40,586 nucleotides of DNA from Lachnospiraceae bacterium (GCA_017399445.1 JAFQCM010000123.1:1-40586), one strand, 5' to 3'; numbered from the stretch's first letter, positions 17,563 to 26,154 are shown. The notes: a model not told the origin generated them from the sequence alone. Numbers and translations: made by a program.

Positions 17563-18957
17563 TTGGCAAAGCGTCGTAGAAGAAATGCTAAAGTTACCAG
17601 ATACAGAAAACCTATCAATGTAAATATAGGAATGCTGATATTTGGAATTATATTTATTTATGTGGCAATATGTGTAGGTACATATGTAACAAAAGAACAT
17701 GTAGTAATATATGAAGTAAAAAGCGGAAGTCTAGCAAAAAATAATTCCTATACGGGATTTATTGTAAGAGAAGAAACGGTAGTAAAAGCATCTAAGGCAG
17801 GATATGTAAATTATTACGCCAGAGAAGGCGAGAAAACAGGTGCTAATAATATTGTTTATACCATAGATGAAAGTGGTACACTTGCTGATACATTAGCAGA
17901 AAATGGTGGAACAGATATTAATCCAAGTTCGGAAGAACTACAATCTTTAAGAAATGATATTATGAACTTTAGTAGTGGCTTTGATGCTCAGGATTTTGGT
18001 GAAGTATATGATTTTAAATATACTTTTGACAGTTCTGTTCTAAAGGCCGTGGGTTTAACCATGATGAGCAGTATTGAATCTCTATCAGGTGAAACAGGAA
18101 CAGCTTTTGAAAGAGGAAATGCACCGGCCAGTGGACTTATTGAATACTATATTGATGGATATGAAAACGTGAAAATTGGAGACGTTACTCCTGAAATGTT
18201 TGATAAATCCAATTATCAGAAAAAAGTACTAAAAAATAATGACCTGCTTAGCGGAGGAGATCCTGTATATAAGATGATTACCAATGAGCAGTGGTATATT
18301 GTAATTGAAATTTCTGAAGAAACAGCGGAACAGTTAAAAGAAAAATCAAGTATCAATCTTATTTTTAAAAGAGATGGAATTACAGCCAAAGCAGGATTGG
18401 AACTTGTAACTAAAGGTGAGAAAAACTATGCCCAGCTGTCATTGAAAAGTTCTATGATACGGTATGCTTCAGACCGATATATTGATATCGAACTTGTTAT
18501 GAACGAAGAGGAAGGTCTGAAAATACCAGTAAGTTCTATTGTAGAAAAAGAATTTTATCTGATACCGGAAGAATATGCCATTGTAGATGAGAATAGTTCC
18601 AGTGTGCAGTTTTTAAAGGAAGTTACTTTAGAAGATGGAACTCTTAGTACCCAGCTTACAGATACAGAAGTATACAGCTTAACGGAAGGAGAATATTATG
18701 TATCTGTTGACCAGTTTAAAGCAGGCGAGTATATTGTAAAAAAGGATTCTGCTGATAAATACGCAATTGGAAAGAAAGCATCTTTAATTGGTGTATATAA
18801 TATAAATAAAGGTTATGCAGATTTTAAAGAAATAACCAAATTATATGAAAATAATGAATACTGTATTGTACAACCAAACAGTACCTATGGACTGGCTGTA
18901 TATGACCACATTGTGTTGGATGCAAGTGCAGTTAATGATGAGCAAATTTTATATTAG
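17563..18957 (+). CDS. HlyD-like membrane-anchored protein in the ylm cluster
   Basis: This is a 464-residue protein with a very basic N-terminus (RRRR), one membrane segment at about residues 22-42, then an extracellular region that begins with a lipoyl/barrel-sandwich-like half (SGSLAKNNSYTGFIVREET) as in HlyD-type adaptors. The middle region is variable and acidic, and later beta-rich segments follow. No transporter ATPase, permease or outer-membrane partner is nearby, so classic efflux adaptor function is doubtful. Its setting beside ylmE and sepF suggests an envelope or division role, which is inference. The start is TTG 17563 with AGGAGGGG eight bases upstream; GTG 17554 lies within that ribosome site. 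Confidence 0.7.
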   Translation: MAKRRRRNAKVTRYRKPINVNIGMLIFGIIFIYVAICVGTYVTKEHVVIYEVKSGSLAKNNSYTGFIVREETVVKASKAGYVNYYAREGEKTGANNIVYTIDESGTLADTLAENGGTDINPSSEELQSLRNDIMNFSSGFDAQDFGEVYDFKYTFDSSVLKAVGLTMMSSIESLSGETGTAFERGNAPASGLIEYYIDGYENVKIGDVTPEMFDKSNYQKKVLKNNDLLSGGDPVYKMITNEQWYIVIEISEETAEQLKEKSSINLIFKRDGITAKAGLELVTKGEKNYAQLSLKSSMIRYASDRYIDIELVMNEEEGLKIPVSSIVEKEFYLIPEEYAIVDENSSSVQFLKEVTLEDGTLSTQLTDTEVYSLTEGEYYVSVDQFKAGEYIVKKDSADKYAIGKKASLIGVYNINKGYADFKEITKLYENNEYCIVQPNSTYGLAVYDHIVLDASAVNDEQILY

Positions 18958-18988
18958 ATCTTATAGGAGCTAAATCCAGGAGGCAATT

Positions 18989-19681
18989 ATGATAAAAGAA
19001 AATTTAGCAGAAGTAGAGGAAAAAATATGTGCTGCATGTAAACGGGCAGGAAGGGATAGAAGTGAAGTAACCTTAATCACAGTTAGTAAAACAAATCCTG
19101 TGGTTAGATTAAAGGAAGCTATGGACTGTGGTGTTTCTGTTTTTGGAGAAAATAAAGTTCAGGAAATGTTAGAAAAGATAGAGGAACTGCCAGATTCCTT
19201 GGAATGGCATATGATAGGACATTTACAACGTAATAAAGTAAAATATATTATGGGTAAGGTTGCATTGATTCATTCGGTAGATTCTTTACGATTAGCTCAA
19301 GAAATCAGCAAAGAAGCAGTAAAACAGGGAACAGAAGAAAATATATTAGTAGAAATTAATGTGGCAGAAGAAGAATCTAAATTTGGAATTACTACAGAAG
19401 AAGCTATTCAGCTGGTAGAGGAGATCGCAAAACTTCCGGCAATTCATGTAAAAGGTCTTATGACAATTGCACCATTTGTAGATGACCCAGAAGAAAACAG
19501 ACAAGTATTTCAGTCCTTAAAAAAATTATCTGTTGACATCAAACAGAAAAACATTGATAATGTTACTATGGATGTGCTTTCTATGGGCATGACAAATGAT
19601 TATGAAGTAGCCATTGAAGAGGGAGCTACTATGATTAGAGTAGGGACAGGAATTTTCGGCAGAAGAAGTTATAATTTGTAA
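18989..19681 (+). CDS. ylmE: PLP homeostasis protein YlmE/YggS
   Basis: This is a 230-residue COG0325 protein with the alanine-racemase-like barrel that binds PLP but has no known catalytic turnover; it helps keep vitamin B6 and amino-acid pools in balance. Visible motifs are VSKTNP with the PLP lysine at about residue 34, FGENKVQE, WHMIGHLQRNK and SMGMTNDYEVAIEEGATMIRVG (shown in part). Its position before sepF is conserved across Firmicutes. Confidence 0.95.
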   Translation: MIKENLAEVEEKICAACKRAGRDRSEVTLITVSKTNPVVRLKEAMDCGVSVFGENKVQEMLEKIEELPDSLEWHMIGHLQRNKVKYIMGKVALIHSVDSLRLAQEISKEAVKQGTEENILVEINVAEEESKFGITTEEAIQLVEEIAKLPAIHVKGLMTIAPFVDDPEENRQVFQSLKKLSVDIKQKNIDNVTMDVLSMGMTNDYEVAIEEGATMIRVGTGIFGRRSYNL

Positions 19682-19712
19682 TAAAACCAAGAAAAATTAA
19701 GGAGATAAATTA

Positions 19713-20234
19713 ATGGGAGCAATTGATAAATTATTAAATATGATGAAATTAAATGAAGACTACGATGATGAGTATGATGATGATTTCTACAATGATGATT
19801 ATGAAGAACCAAAGCCAAAAAGAAAAGCTTTTGCAGCAAAAGAACGAGAAGATGACTATTATGATGATGACTATAAAGCACCAAAGGCTGTAAAAGCCCC
19901 GAAGGTAACTCCTATGCGTCAGCCGGCAAAACGTGCAGGAAGTGGTATGGAAGTAGTGGTAATTAAGCCAAATTCTGTAGAAGATGCAAGAGAAATCACC
20001 GAAACTCTCTTAAGCAATAGAGCGGTAGTTTTAAATCTGGAAGGTTTGGAAATGGAACTGGCCCAGAGAATTATTGACTTTACTTCTGGTTCTACTTTTG
20101 CCATTGACGGAAATCTTCAGAAAATTTCCAATTACATATTTATTATTACACCTCCAAGTGTAGATATTTCTGGAGATTTTCAAGATATCTTAAGTGGAGC
20201 AATTGATTTACCATCTCTAAATACGGAGTTTTAG
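19713..20234 (+). CDS. sepF: cell division protein SepF
   Basis: SepF binds the membrane and FtsZ, forming arcs that align the septum. The N-terminal amphipathic helix (MGAIDKLLNMMKLN) is the membrane anchor. A low-complexity linker rich in Asp and Tyr, then Lys and Pro, follows at about residues 18-72. The compact SepF domain (about 75-170) has VVIKPNSVEDA, a VLNLEG strand and a RIIDFTSG helix. At 173 residues it is of normal size. Confidence 0.95.
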   Translation: MGAIDKLLNMMKLNEDYDDEYDDDFYNDDYEEPKPKRKAFAAKEREDDYYDDDYKAPKAVKAPKVTPMRQPAKRAGSGMEVVVIKPNSVEDAREITETLLSNRAVVLNLEGLEMELAQRIIDFTSGSTFAIDGNLQKISNYIFIITPPSVDISGDFQDILSGAIDLPSLNTEF

Positions 20235-20240
20235 AAAAAA

Positions 20241-21002
20241 GTGAACAGAGAAGAACAGATTTTGATAAAAAGATTCCATGATTTAGCAGATGCTGCTTAT
20301 AATCGTGGAATCACCACGTTTAGCGATTATTTAAATTTAAACGAAATCAGTCATCTTAATACAATTCTAAAAGATATCTCTTATGTAAAAGTAGTTTTAG
20401 ATGGAGGTTATCCTTTGGCAGAGCGTCAGATTGCAGCTTTTGTACCTGATGCTTTTTTGGCAGAAAGGGAGCATCCGGATTATCCGGTTACCGTTCTGAA
20501 AATCACCCCACTAAACCATAAATTTGCGGAAAAGCTTACTCATAGGGATTTTTTAGGAGCTATTTTGAACCTTGGAATTGAGCGTGCGAAAATTGGTGAT
20601 ATTTCGGTGAAGGAATCTGTTGCCTATATTTTTGTACACAATTCCATGAGAGATTTTTTGAAAAATGAGCTTACAAGAATTAAGCATACTTCCATAAAGG
20701 TGGAAGAAACTATGGAAATAGAAGAGATTTCTCCAGAGTTTCTTCATATGGAGGGAAGTGTTTCTTCTGAACGTATAGATGCAGTGATTGCATTTGCCTT
20801 TTCTACTTCCAGAAGTGCCCTTTCCGGTCTTACAGCAGCTGAAAAAGTATTTTTAAATGGAAAAGTATGTTATTCTAACTGTCAGCTATTAAAACAGGGA
20901 GATATTGTTTCGGTACGTGGATTTGGAAAATTTATATATGGTGGCATGATTTCAACAACAAAAAAAGGCAGATGTTTTATTGCTTTGGATAAGTATATAT
21001 AG
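20241..21002 (+). CDS. ylmH: YlmH-type S4 RNA-binding protein
   Basis: This 253-residue YlmH has a C-terminal S4 domain (about residues 178-240), with the sequence SSERIDAVIAFAF beginning the S4 fold and GDIVSVRGFGKF closing it. YlmH is linked to ribosome quality control in Firmicutes, where it binds 50S particles carrying stalled chains; older work links the ylm cluster to division. The GTG start at 20241 is six bases after the sepF stop, so coupling is likely. Confidence 0.92.
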   Translation: MNREEQILIKRFHDLADAAYNRGITTFSDYLNLNEISHLNTILKDISYVKVVLDGGYPLAERQIAAFVPDAFLAEREHPDYPVTVLKITPLNHKFAEKLTHRDFLGAILNLGIERAKIGDISVKESVAYIFVHNSMRDFLKNELTRIKHTSIKVEETMEIEEISPEFLHMEGSVSSERIDAVIAFAFSTSRSALSGLTAAEKVFLNGKVCYSNCQLLKQGDIVSVRGFGKFIYGGMISTTKKGRCFIALDKYI

Positions 21003-21013
21003 GAGATAGAGAA

Positions 21014-22117
21014 ATGTCAAAAAGATTAACAGTAAAGAAAGCACAGAAAGCAATTTATGATATTGTAATTGAACAGTCTTACGATGGACTTAGCGAAGAA
21101 TTAAAGACAATTGGTGTTTCTGGGAAAAAATTATGTATTGTAACAGATAGTAATGTAGCTCCTCTTTATAGAGATACAGTAAAAGCAGAATTGGAAAAAG
21201 TAGCATCCAAAGTTACTGTATTTGAATTTCCTGCAGGAGAGGAAAGCAAAACTTTAGATACGGTAAGAAAATTATATACTCATTTAATTGAAGAACATTT
21301 TGAACGTTCTGATATGCTGGTAGCCTTAGGTGGTGGTGTTACTGGAGATATGACAGGATACACAGCAGCTACTTATTTAAGAGGTATTGACTTTATTCAG
21401 ATTCCTACCAGCTTGTTGGCTCAGGTAGATTCCAGCATTGGTGGTAAAACCGGAGTGGATTTTGACCAGTATAAAAACATGGTAGGGGCATTCCATATGC
21501 CAAAACTGGTATATATGAATTTAACTACTTTAACCACATTGCCAGAAGAACAGTTTGCATCCGGTATGGCAGAAGTGTTAAAATCCGGTCTGATTAAAGA
21601 TGGAAAGTATTATGAATGGGTGATTACGAATATGTATGAAATCCATGAAAAAGATATGGAGATTCTAGAAACATTAGTAGAAGGAAGCTGTAATATTAAA
21701 CGAATTGTAGTAGAAAAAGATCCAACAGAAAAAGGAGAACGTGCACTGTTAAATTTAGGACACACGATTGGACATGCGATTGAAAAGCTGAAAGACTTTA
21801 AATTATTGCATGGAGAATGTGTGGCATTAGGAACTGTGGCAGCAGCACATATTTCATGGAAAAGAGGTTTGTTAACAGATGAAGAGTTCTTTGAAATCCG
21901 TGATATGATGGTAGGATTTGATCTTCCAATTAGTTTAGATGATTTAACACCAGAAGAAATTATCGCTGCTACAAAATTAGATAAGAAAATGGAAAATGGT
22001 ACCGTGAAATTTATCCTGTTAAATTCCATTGGAAAAGCTTTTATTACCAAAGATGTAACCGATGAGGAAATGGAGGCAGCAATTAATTTCTTATTATTAA
22101 CTGATTTAGAGGATTAA
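21014..22117 (+). CDS. aroB: 3-dehydroquinate synthase AroB
   Basis: AroB converts DAHP to 3-dehydroquinate, the second step of the shikimate pathway, with NAD and a divalent metal. The 367-residue length is normal. Motifs include the NAD-binding GGGVTGDMTGY, the metal and substrate region DSSIGGKTGVD, NLGHTIGHAIE (metal histidine) and LHGECVALG (metal histidine). The location is notable, because the genes around it belong to the ylm-lspA cluster and no other aromatic-pathway gene is present; divIVA is often found in this slot in other Firmicutes. Base use looks like that of its neighbours. Confidence 0.96.
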   Translation: MSKRLTVKKAQKAIYDIVIEQSYDGLSEELKTIGVSGKKLCIVTDSNVAPLYRDTVKAELEKVASKVTVFEFPAGEESKTLDTVRKLYTHLIEEHFERSDMLVALGGGVTGDMTGYTAATYLRGIDFIQIPTSLLAQVDSSIGGKTGVDFDQYKNMVGAFHMPKLVYMNLTTLTTLPEEQFASGMAEVLKSGLIKDGKYYEWVITNMYEIHEKDMEILETLVEGSCNIKRIVVEKDPTEKGERALLNLGHTIGHAIEKLKDFKLLHGECVALGTVAAAHISWKRGLLTDEEFFEIRDMMVGFDLPISLDDLTPEEIIAATKLDKKMENGTVKFILLNSIGKAFITKDVTDEEMEAAINFLLLTDLED

Positions 22118-22120
22118 AAA

Positions 22121-22663
22121 ATGGAACAAAAATCAAAAATAAAGTATTATATTTTTGCTACACTGCTTTTAGTAGTATTGGTGGCTCTTGACCAATGGAC
22201 CAAGTTTCTGGCATCGGATAATCTGATAAATGCTCCATACGTGTTATTGGAGGGAGTATTTGAATTACGCTATCTGGAAAACAGAGGTTCTGCCTTTGGA
22301 ATGTTCCAGAATCAGGTTGTATTTCTGCTGGTAGTAGGGATTATTGTGCTTGGATTTGCTTTGTTTTATTTTGTAAAGCTTCCTTGGAATAAGAAGATGA
22401 ATACCCTAAGAGTACTTGCAGTATTTATTGCAGCAGGCGGTATTGGAAACATGATAGACCGTACACGTTTAGGCTATGTGGTGGATTTTTTCTACTTTAA
22501 ACTAATTAACTTTCCAATTTTTAACGTTGCAGATATTTATGTAACAGTAAGTATGGTGGTGCTTTTTATAATGATTTTATTTTTCTTTAAAGAAGAAGAG
22601 TTAGAAGCATTTTCAGTGTTAAAAAAAGGGAAAAAGACTGAATCCTCAGGAAAGAAGGAGTAA
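22121..22663 (+). CDS. lspA: lipoprotein signal peptidase LspA
   Basis: LspA is the aspartic protease that removes signal peptides from prolipoproteins. The 180-residue protein has four membrane segments and both catalytic aspartates in their conserved settings, GNMIDR and FNVADIYV, plus NRGSAFGMF, which contacts the substrate. The C-terminus has a short Lys- and Glu-rich tail. It starts three bases after aroB and ends two bases before rluD. Confidence 0.96.
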   Translation: MEQKSKIKYYIFATLLLVVLVALDQWTKFLASDNLINAPYVLLEGVFELRYLENRGSAFGMFQNQVVFLLVVGIIVLGFALFYFVKLPWNKKMNTLRVLAVFIAAGGIGNMIDRTRLGYVVDFFYFKLINFPIFNVADIYVTVSMVVLFIMILFFFKEEELEAFSVLKKGKKTESSGKKE

Positions 22664-22665
22664 GC

Positions 22666-23580
22666 ATGAATCGTCATTTTTTTACAGTAACGGAAGAAGA
22701 ACAGGGAGAACGTCTGGATAAGTATCTGGCAGGGCTATTACCAGAAGTATCACGTTCTTTTATCCAAAAGTTATTAAAACAGGAAGAAGTTACTGTAAAT
22801 GAAAAGACAGTAAAAGCCAATTATCAAATCAGAGAAAATGATAAAGTGGAGATTCATGTACCGGAAGCAGTAGAGCCGGAAATTGTGCCGGAAGATATTC
22901 CGTTGGATATTCTTTATGAAGATGAAGATGTTTTAGTGGTAAATAAACCGAAAAATATGGTAGTCCATCCTGCACCGGGACACTATTCAGGGACCTTGGT
23001 AAATGCAGTGATGTATCATTGTAGGGATAACTTATCAGGAATTAATGGTGTATTGCGCCCTGGAATTGTTCATAGAATTGATAAGGATACCACAGGCTCT
23101 TTGATTATATGTAAAAATGATGTGGCCCATAATTCCCTGGCAGAACAACTAAAGGTACATTCTATTAACAGAAGATACCGAGCTATCGTTCATGGTGTGA
23201 TAAAGGAAGAAGAAGGTGTAGTAAATGCGCCTATTGGCAGACATCCTAATGACCGATTAAAGATGGCAGTAAATTATAAAAATGGAAAAGAAGCCATTAC
23301 CCATTATAAAGTGATAGAACGTTTTGAAAAATATACATATGTAGAATGCGTATTGGAAACAGGACGTACTCACCAGATTAGGGTCCATATGGCAAGTATA
23401 GGTCACCCATTGGTGGGAGATAGTGTTTATGGACCTTCTAAATGTCCATTTAAGTTAGAAGGACAGACTTTGCATGCTCAGATTTTAGGTTTTTCACATC
23501 CTCGTACTGAAGAATACATTGAGGTAAGTGCGCCTTTACCGGAATATTTTGAAAATTTATTAAAAATAATGAATAAATAA
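22666..23580 (+). CDS. rluD: RluD-type 23S rRNA/tRNA pseudouridine synthase
   Basis: This is a 304-residue enzyme with an N-terminal S4 domain (about residues 12-65) and a pseudouridine synthase domain. The catalytic aspartate is Asp139 in HRIDKDTTG. KPKNMVVHPAPGH and ETGRTHQIRVHM are the other family motifs. lspA-rluD is a common pair in Firmicutes. The precise target uridines cannot be read from sequence; several RluA/C/D paralogues usually exist. Confidence 0.92.
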   Translation: MNRHFFTVTEEEQGERLDKYLAGLLPEVSRSFIQKLLKQEEVTVNEKTVKANYQIRENDKVEIHVPEAVEPEIVPEDIPLDILYEDEDVLVVNKPKNMVVHPAPGHYSGTLVNAVMYHCRDNLSGINGVLRPGIVHRIDKDTTGSLIICKNDVAHNSLAEQLKVHSINRRYRAIVHGVIKEEEGVVNAPIGRHPNDRLKMAVNYKNGKEAITHYKVIERFEKYTYVECVLETGRTHQIRVHMASIGHPLVGDSVYGPSKCPFKLEGQTLHAQILGFSHPRTEEYIEVSAPLPEYFENLLKIMNK

Positions 23581-23625
23581 AAAACTTCTGCTAAAAGATA
23601 ATGATATCTTTTGGCAGAAGTTTTT
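23581..23625 (+). terminator. rho-independent terminator after rluD
   Basis: A long stem forms from AAAACTTCTGC and neighbouring bases paired with GCAGAAGTTTT, extended by AAAAGATA with TATCTTTT, and it is followed by a T-run. It closes the long ylm-rluD transcript. Confidence 0.9.
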
Positions 23626-23669
23626 CGCATATATAACAAAATTGAAAACACGAAATATTGTATAAAAAA

Positions 23670-23863
23670 GTAACAGTTCAGCCCACGCCATTCGCAAAGT
23701 CGCACTAACGTGCTTTCCGTTGCTACGCAACTACCTTTGCTCATATACAGGCGTTTAAAATGCATCTGCGATGCATGGGGCTGAAATTTTGCCAGCACCA
23801 CTTCTTGGCGCATAGCTTGACAGCGAGTGTCAAGCTTGCGAATGAACAGTAACGAAATGTTAC
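23670..23863. repeat. multi-hairpin element with imperfect terminal inverted repeats (possible MITE-like repeat or structured RNA)
   Basis: This non-coding segment is visibly richer in G and C than its surroundings. The ends match as inverted repeats with a ten-base insertion: GTAACAGTTCA plus TTCGCAA on the left against TTGCGAA plus TGAACAGTAAC on the right. Inside are TTCAGCCC/GGGCTGAA (23677/23778), GCAAAG/CTTTGC (23695/23735) enclosing GCAC/GTGC and GTTGC/GCAAC hairpins, ATGCATC/GATGCAT (23760-23776), AGCTTGACA/TGTCAAGCT (23814-23836) and GTAAC/GTTAC (23849-23863). It resembles dispersed intergenic repeats of gut Lachnospiraceae from memory, which I could not verify. The open frame on the minus strand here is not credible as a gene. 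Confidence 0.6.
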
Positions 23864-23892
23864 TAAAAAAAGTGAAAATAGCACAAATTCCA

Positions 23893-23921
23893 TGTACAAA
23901 ATACACAAAACATGCTATAAT
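23893..23921 (+). promoter_or_regulatory. extended -10 promoter for the cytidylate-kinase-like gene
   Basis: TGTACA, 17 bases, then TATAAT preceded by TGC. The perfect -10 with extension makes this a convincing promoter about 75 bases before the gene. Confidence 0.7.
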
Positions 23922-23995
23922 CTTCATATCTTAATTGGTAAATTACTATATTTTTAGTAGAAAAGGATTCACAATAGGAAATGGAGGGGTTTGTT

Positions 23996-24622
23996 ATGGC
24001 AATGAATTCAATTATAACAATCGGTAGAGAGTTTGGAAGCGGTGGAAAAGAAATTGGTGTGAAACTGGCCGAAGCATATAAGATTAAGTGTTATGATAAA
24101 GAATTACTTTCTGTAGCAGCAAAAGAAAGTGGTTTTTGTCAAGATATTTTTAACAGTTATGATGAAAGACCAACCAATAGCTTTTTATATTCTCTTGTAA
24201 TGGATACTTATTCCATGGGATATTTGTCAAATCCATATTTGGATATGCCATTAGATCAGAAGGTATTTTTAGCACAATTTGAGGCAATCAAGAAGGTTGC
24301 TAATGAAGGTCCATGTGTTATCGTAGGAAGATGTGCGGATTATGCATTAAGCGATTATAAAAACTGTGTAAGCATTTTCGTTCATGCACCATTGGAAGCT
24401 CGAATCCAACGGATTAGCCAGAAGCAACAGATTAACACCAGTGCGGCAAAAGATTTAATTGTGAAAACAGATAAAAAACGTGCCAGCTATTATAATTTTT
24501 ATTCCAATAAGAAGTGGGGTGCAGCATCCAGTTATAATCTTAGTATTGACAGTTCTGTTCTTGGAATTGACAAAACGGTAGAATTCCTTATGGATTATAT
24601 CACTGCAAAAGAAAGCAGGTAA
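23996..24622 (+). CDS. cytidylate kinase-like family protein
   Basis: This is a 208-residue P-loop kinase of the Cytidylate_kin2 family. The nucleotide loop GREFGSGGKEIG is at about residues 10-21, and VIVGRCADY and a late RASYYNFYS segment are typical of the family. These proteins are common in clostridia and their true substrate is not known; the main CMP kinase gene is usually elsewhere. The start is ATG 23996, since GGAGGGG at 23983-23989 is the ribosome site; ATG 23981 lies before it. It stands alone between its own promoter and terminator. Confidence 0.85.
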   Translation: MAMNSIITIGREFGSGGKEIGVKLAEAYKIKCYDKELLSVAAKESGFCQDIFNSYDERPTNSFLYSLVMDTYSMGYLSNPYLDMPLDQKVFLAQFEAIKKVANEGPCVIVGRCADYALSDYKNCVSIFVHAPLEARIQRISQKQQINTSAAKDLIVKTDKKRASYYNFYSNKKWGAASSYNLSIDSSVLGIDKTVEFLMDYITAKESR

Positions 24623-24636
24623 GTTTTTAATTTTGA

Positions 24637-24680
24637 AAGTAGGTTTACATAATTCTGTTATGTAAACCTACTTCTTTTTA
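24637..24680 (+). terminator. rho-independent terminator after the kinase-like gene
   Basis: A perfect 16-base-pair stem (24637-24652 with 24658-24673) has a five-base loop TTCTG and is followed by CTTTTTA. Confidence 0.92.
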
Positions 24681-24788
24681 TAGGAATTACCTGACATCAT
24701 TACAACTTCCATGTATTTCATCAGCTGATTCTACATTTGCAGATGTGGGTTGATGCGGAAGATAGTCTGGAAGTGTGGTAATTATATG

Positions 24789-24823
24789 GGCGGATTGCTA
24801 TGAATTAGCAGTCCGCCTTTTAT
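24789..24823 (+). terminator. second, orphan terminator with no gene in front
   Basis: GGCGGATTGCTA pairs with TAGCAGTCCGCC (one G-T pair) around the loop TGAAT, followed by TTTTAT. The 110 bases between it and the previous terminator hold no supported gene, so this may end a vanished gene or a small RNA. Confidence 0.75.
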
Positions 24824-24903
24824 AAAAACATTAGAAATTTATGGGTGGAATGTAAAGAATATGCATGGTACAATAGGAAGTGAAATTTAAATTTGTCTCA
24901 TTG

Positions 24904-24932
24904 TTGATACGAAAGGAAGTATAGCATATTCT
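24904..24932 (+). promoter_or_regulatory. sigma-A promoter for the zinc-ribbon gene
   Basis: TTGATA, 17 bases, then TATTCT lie 35 bases before the start codon. The rest of the gap from 24623 to 24967 holds only the two terminators described and a short unassigned stretch. Confidence 0.55.
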
Positions 24933-24967
24933 CAACAGAATCAGATAATATTGAAAGGAATAAATTT

Positions 24968-25567
24968 ATGAAACGTTTTACGGATGAAGAATATGGTAAA
25001 TATTCGGTTCATATGGTTATGCAAACAGGTATCGATGTGAAGTGTCCTAATTGCAACAAACGAGGCATTGTAACGAGGCAAAAGGGAATTTATCAATTTG
25101 TTTGTACAAGCTGTAATAAATCCATGAAGACCGAGCACCTTCACTATGAGTATGATGTTCAAAATCAGTGTAAAAATTGCGGAAGGTATTATAGAGTGAA
25201 TATCAAAGAGGAAGCAGAAAAGAATTATCCAGCTCTTTGGGTGGAATGTTCTTATTGTGGGCATAGAATGCCAGGAAAGGTTCAAAAAAAGAAAAAAGGG
25301 TATTGCGGCTATTACGAGCAAGTTCAAAAAGGATATGAATCCATATTTGGTTTAGAACTTTGGTTTTTAGCTTCTTTTGACGGTAAACCGGTATGGGCTT
25401 TAAACAGAGAACATCTGGCTTACCTGATAGAGTATGTAAGCGCAGAACTACGGGAGGACCCTATTTTAGGCAGGCGAACACAAGCAGATGAACTTCCTAC
25501 CTTTATGAAGCTAGGAAAAAATAGAGATAAACTAGTGAAATTGTTAAAGCAAATGCAAGAAAAATGA
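24968..25567 (+). CDS. TFIIB-type zinc-ribbon protein
   Basis: This 199-residue protein has two Cys-rich ribbons. The first is CPNC and CTSC (about residues 25-49), the second CKNC and CSYC (about 66-100). The C-terminal half (LELWFLASFDGKPVWALN and the following helix) matches a region often seen after such ribbons in gut Firmicutes. The function is unknown; zinc binding is a reasonable expectation from the paired CxxC sites. A GAAAGG site precedes the ATG. It is followed after 28 bases by the DUF4303-like gene. Confidence 0.65.
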   Translation: MKRFTDEEYGKYSVHMVMQTGIDVKCPNCNKRGIVTRQKGIYQFVCTSCNKSMKTEHLHYEYDVQNQCKNCGRYYRVNIKEEAEKNYPALWVECSYCGHRMPGKVQKKKKGYCGYYEQVQKGYESIFGLELWFLASFDGKPVWALNREHLAYLIEYVSAELREDPILGRRTQADELPTFMKLGKNRDKLVKLLKQMQEK

Positions 25568-25595
25568 TATGACAATATAGAAAGGAAATAAAAAT

Positions 25596-26102
25596 ATGGA
25601 TACATTAATATTTGAAAAATTCCGCCAGGAATGTAGTGAAAAGTTGCCTAAGGTTATTGATAAAATTTTAAGTATGGGGAAAGAGGAAAAACTAGGTGCA
25701 ATTGGTTTTATCACTACCGATGATTTTTATGGTTTTTATGTGACTTGGAACTTTGGTGATGATATAGAAATTGATGAGTATTATGATTGGGAAAATGATG
25801 ATATATGCGAAGATACGGATTTTCTATATCAACCGCTTGTGGATATAGTTGATGGATGTAAAGAGATTGACTTTTGCAACCCGTCAGATGAGAAGTGGGA
25901 TTTTGCATTAACCTTGCTTACAACATTAGGTGAAATTATTAAGCAGGTTCCGGATAACATATTCTTTAAAAACAATTTTAAGAAGGAAAATATTCTTTTC
26001 TTTTCAACAATGGACACTGGAGATTATATGCAGGAAATGCTTGATGAATCTGTCAAAAAGTTTAATACAAGAGATACTTTGGAAACATTTGAATGTTTGT
26101 AG
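25596..26102 (+). CDS. DUF4303-like protein, possible immunity protein
   Basis: This is a 168-residue acidic, soluble protein. The order of a strand ending in GFYVTWNFG, a Trp-rich acidic loop (EYYDWEND), a LLTTLGEII helix and a closing segment with D-T-G-D-Y-M looks like DUF4303, a family often found in polymorphic-toxin immunity gene sets. I see no toxin gene beside it, so if it is an immunity gene it is an orphan. The resemblance is by eye only. Confidence 0.5.
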   Translation: MDTLIFEKFRQECSEKLPKVIDKILSMGKEEKLGAIGFITTDDFYGFYVTWNFGDDIEIDEYYDWENDDICEDTDFLYQPLVDIVDGCKEIDFCNPSDEKWDFALTLLTTLGEIIKQVPDNIFFKNNFKKENILFFSTMDTGDYMQEMLDESVKKFNTRDTLETFECL

Positions 26103-26154
26103 TACAGAGAGGAAGATTTGAATTTACTAAATATTATGGAGGTGTATAAAAATA

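Noticed and set aside
23478..23927. 149-codon minus-strand open frame over the rluD end, terminator and hairpin element
   Set aside because: It runs through a strong terminator and the multi-hairpin element, overlaps the rluD end antisense, and has no protein-like motif.
25930..26121. 63-codon plus-strand frame inside the DUF4303-like gene
   Set aside because: It lies out of frame within a well-supported gene, has no ribosome site of its own and no protein-like motif.
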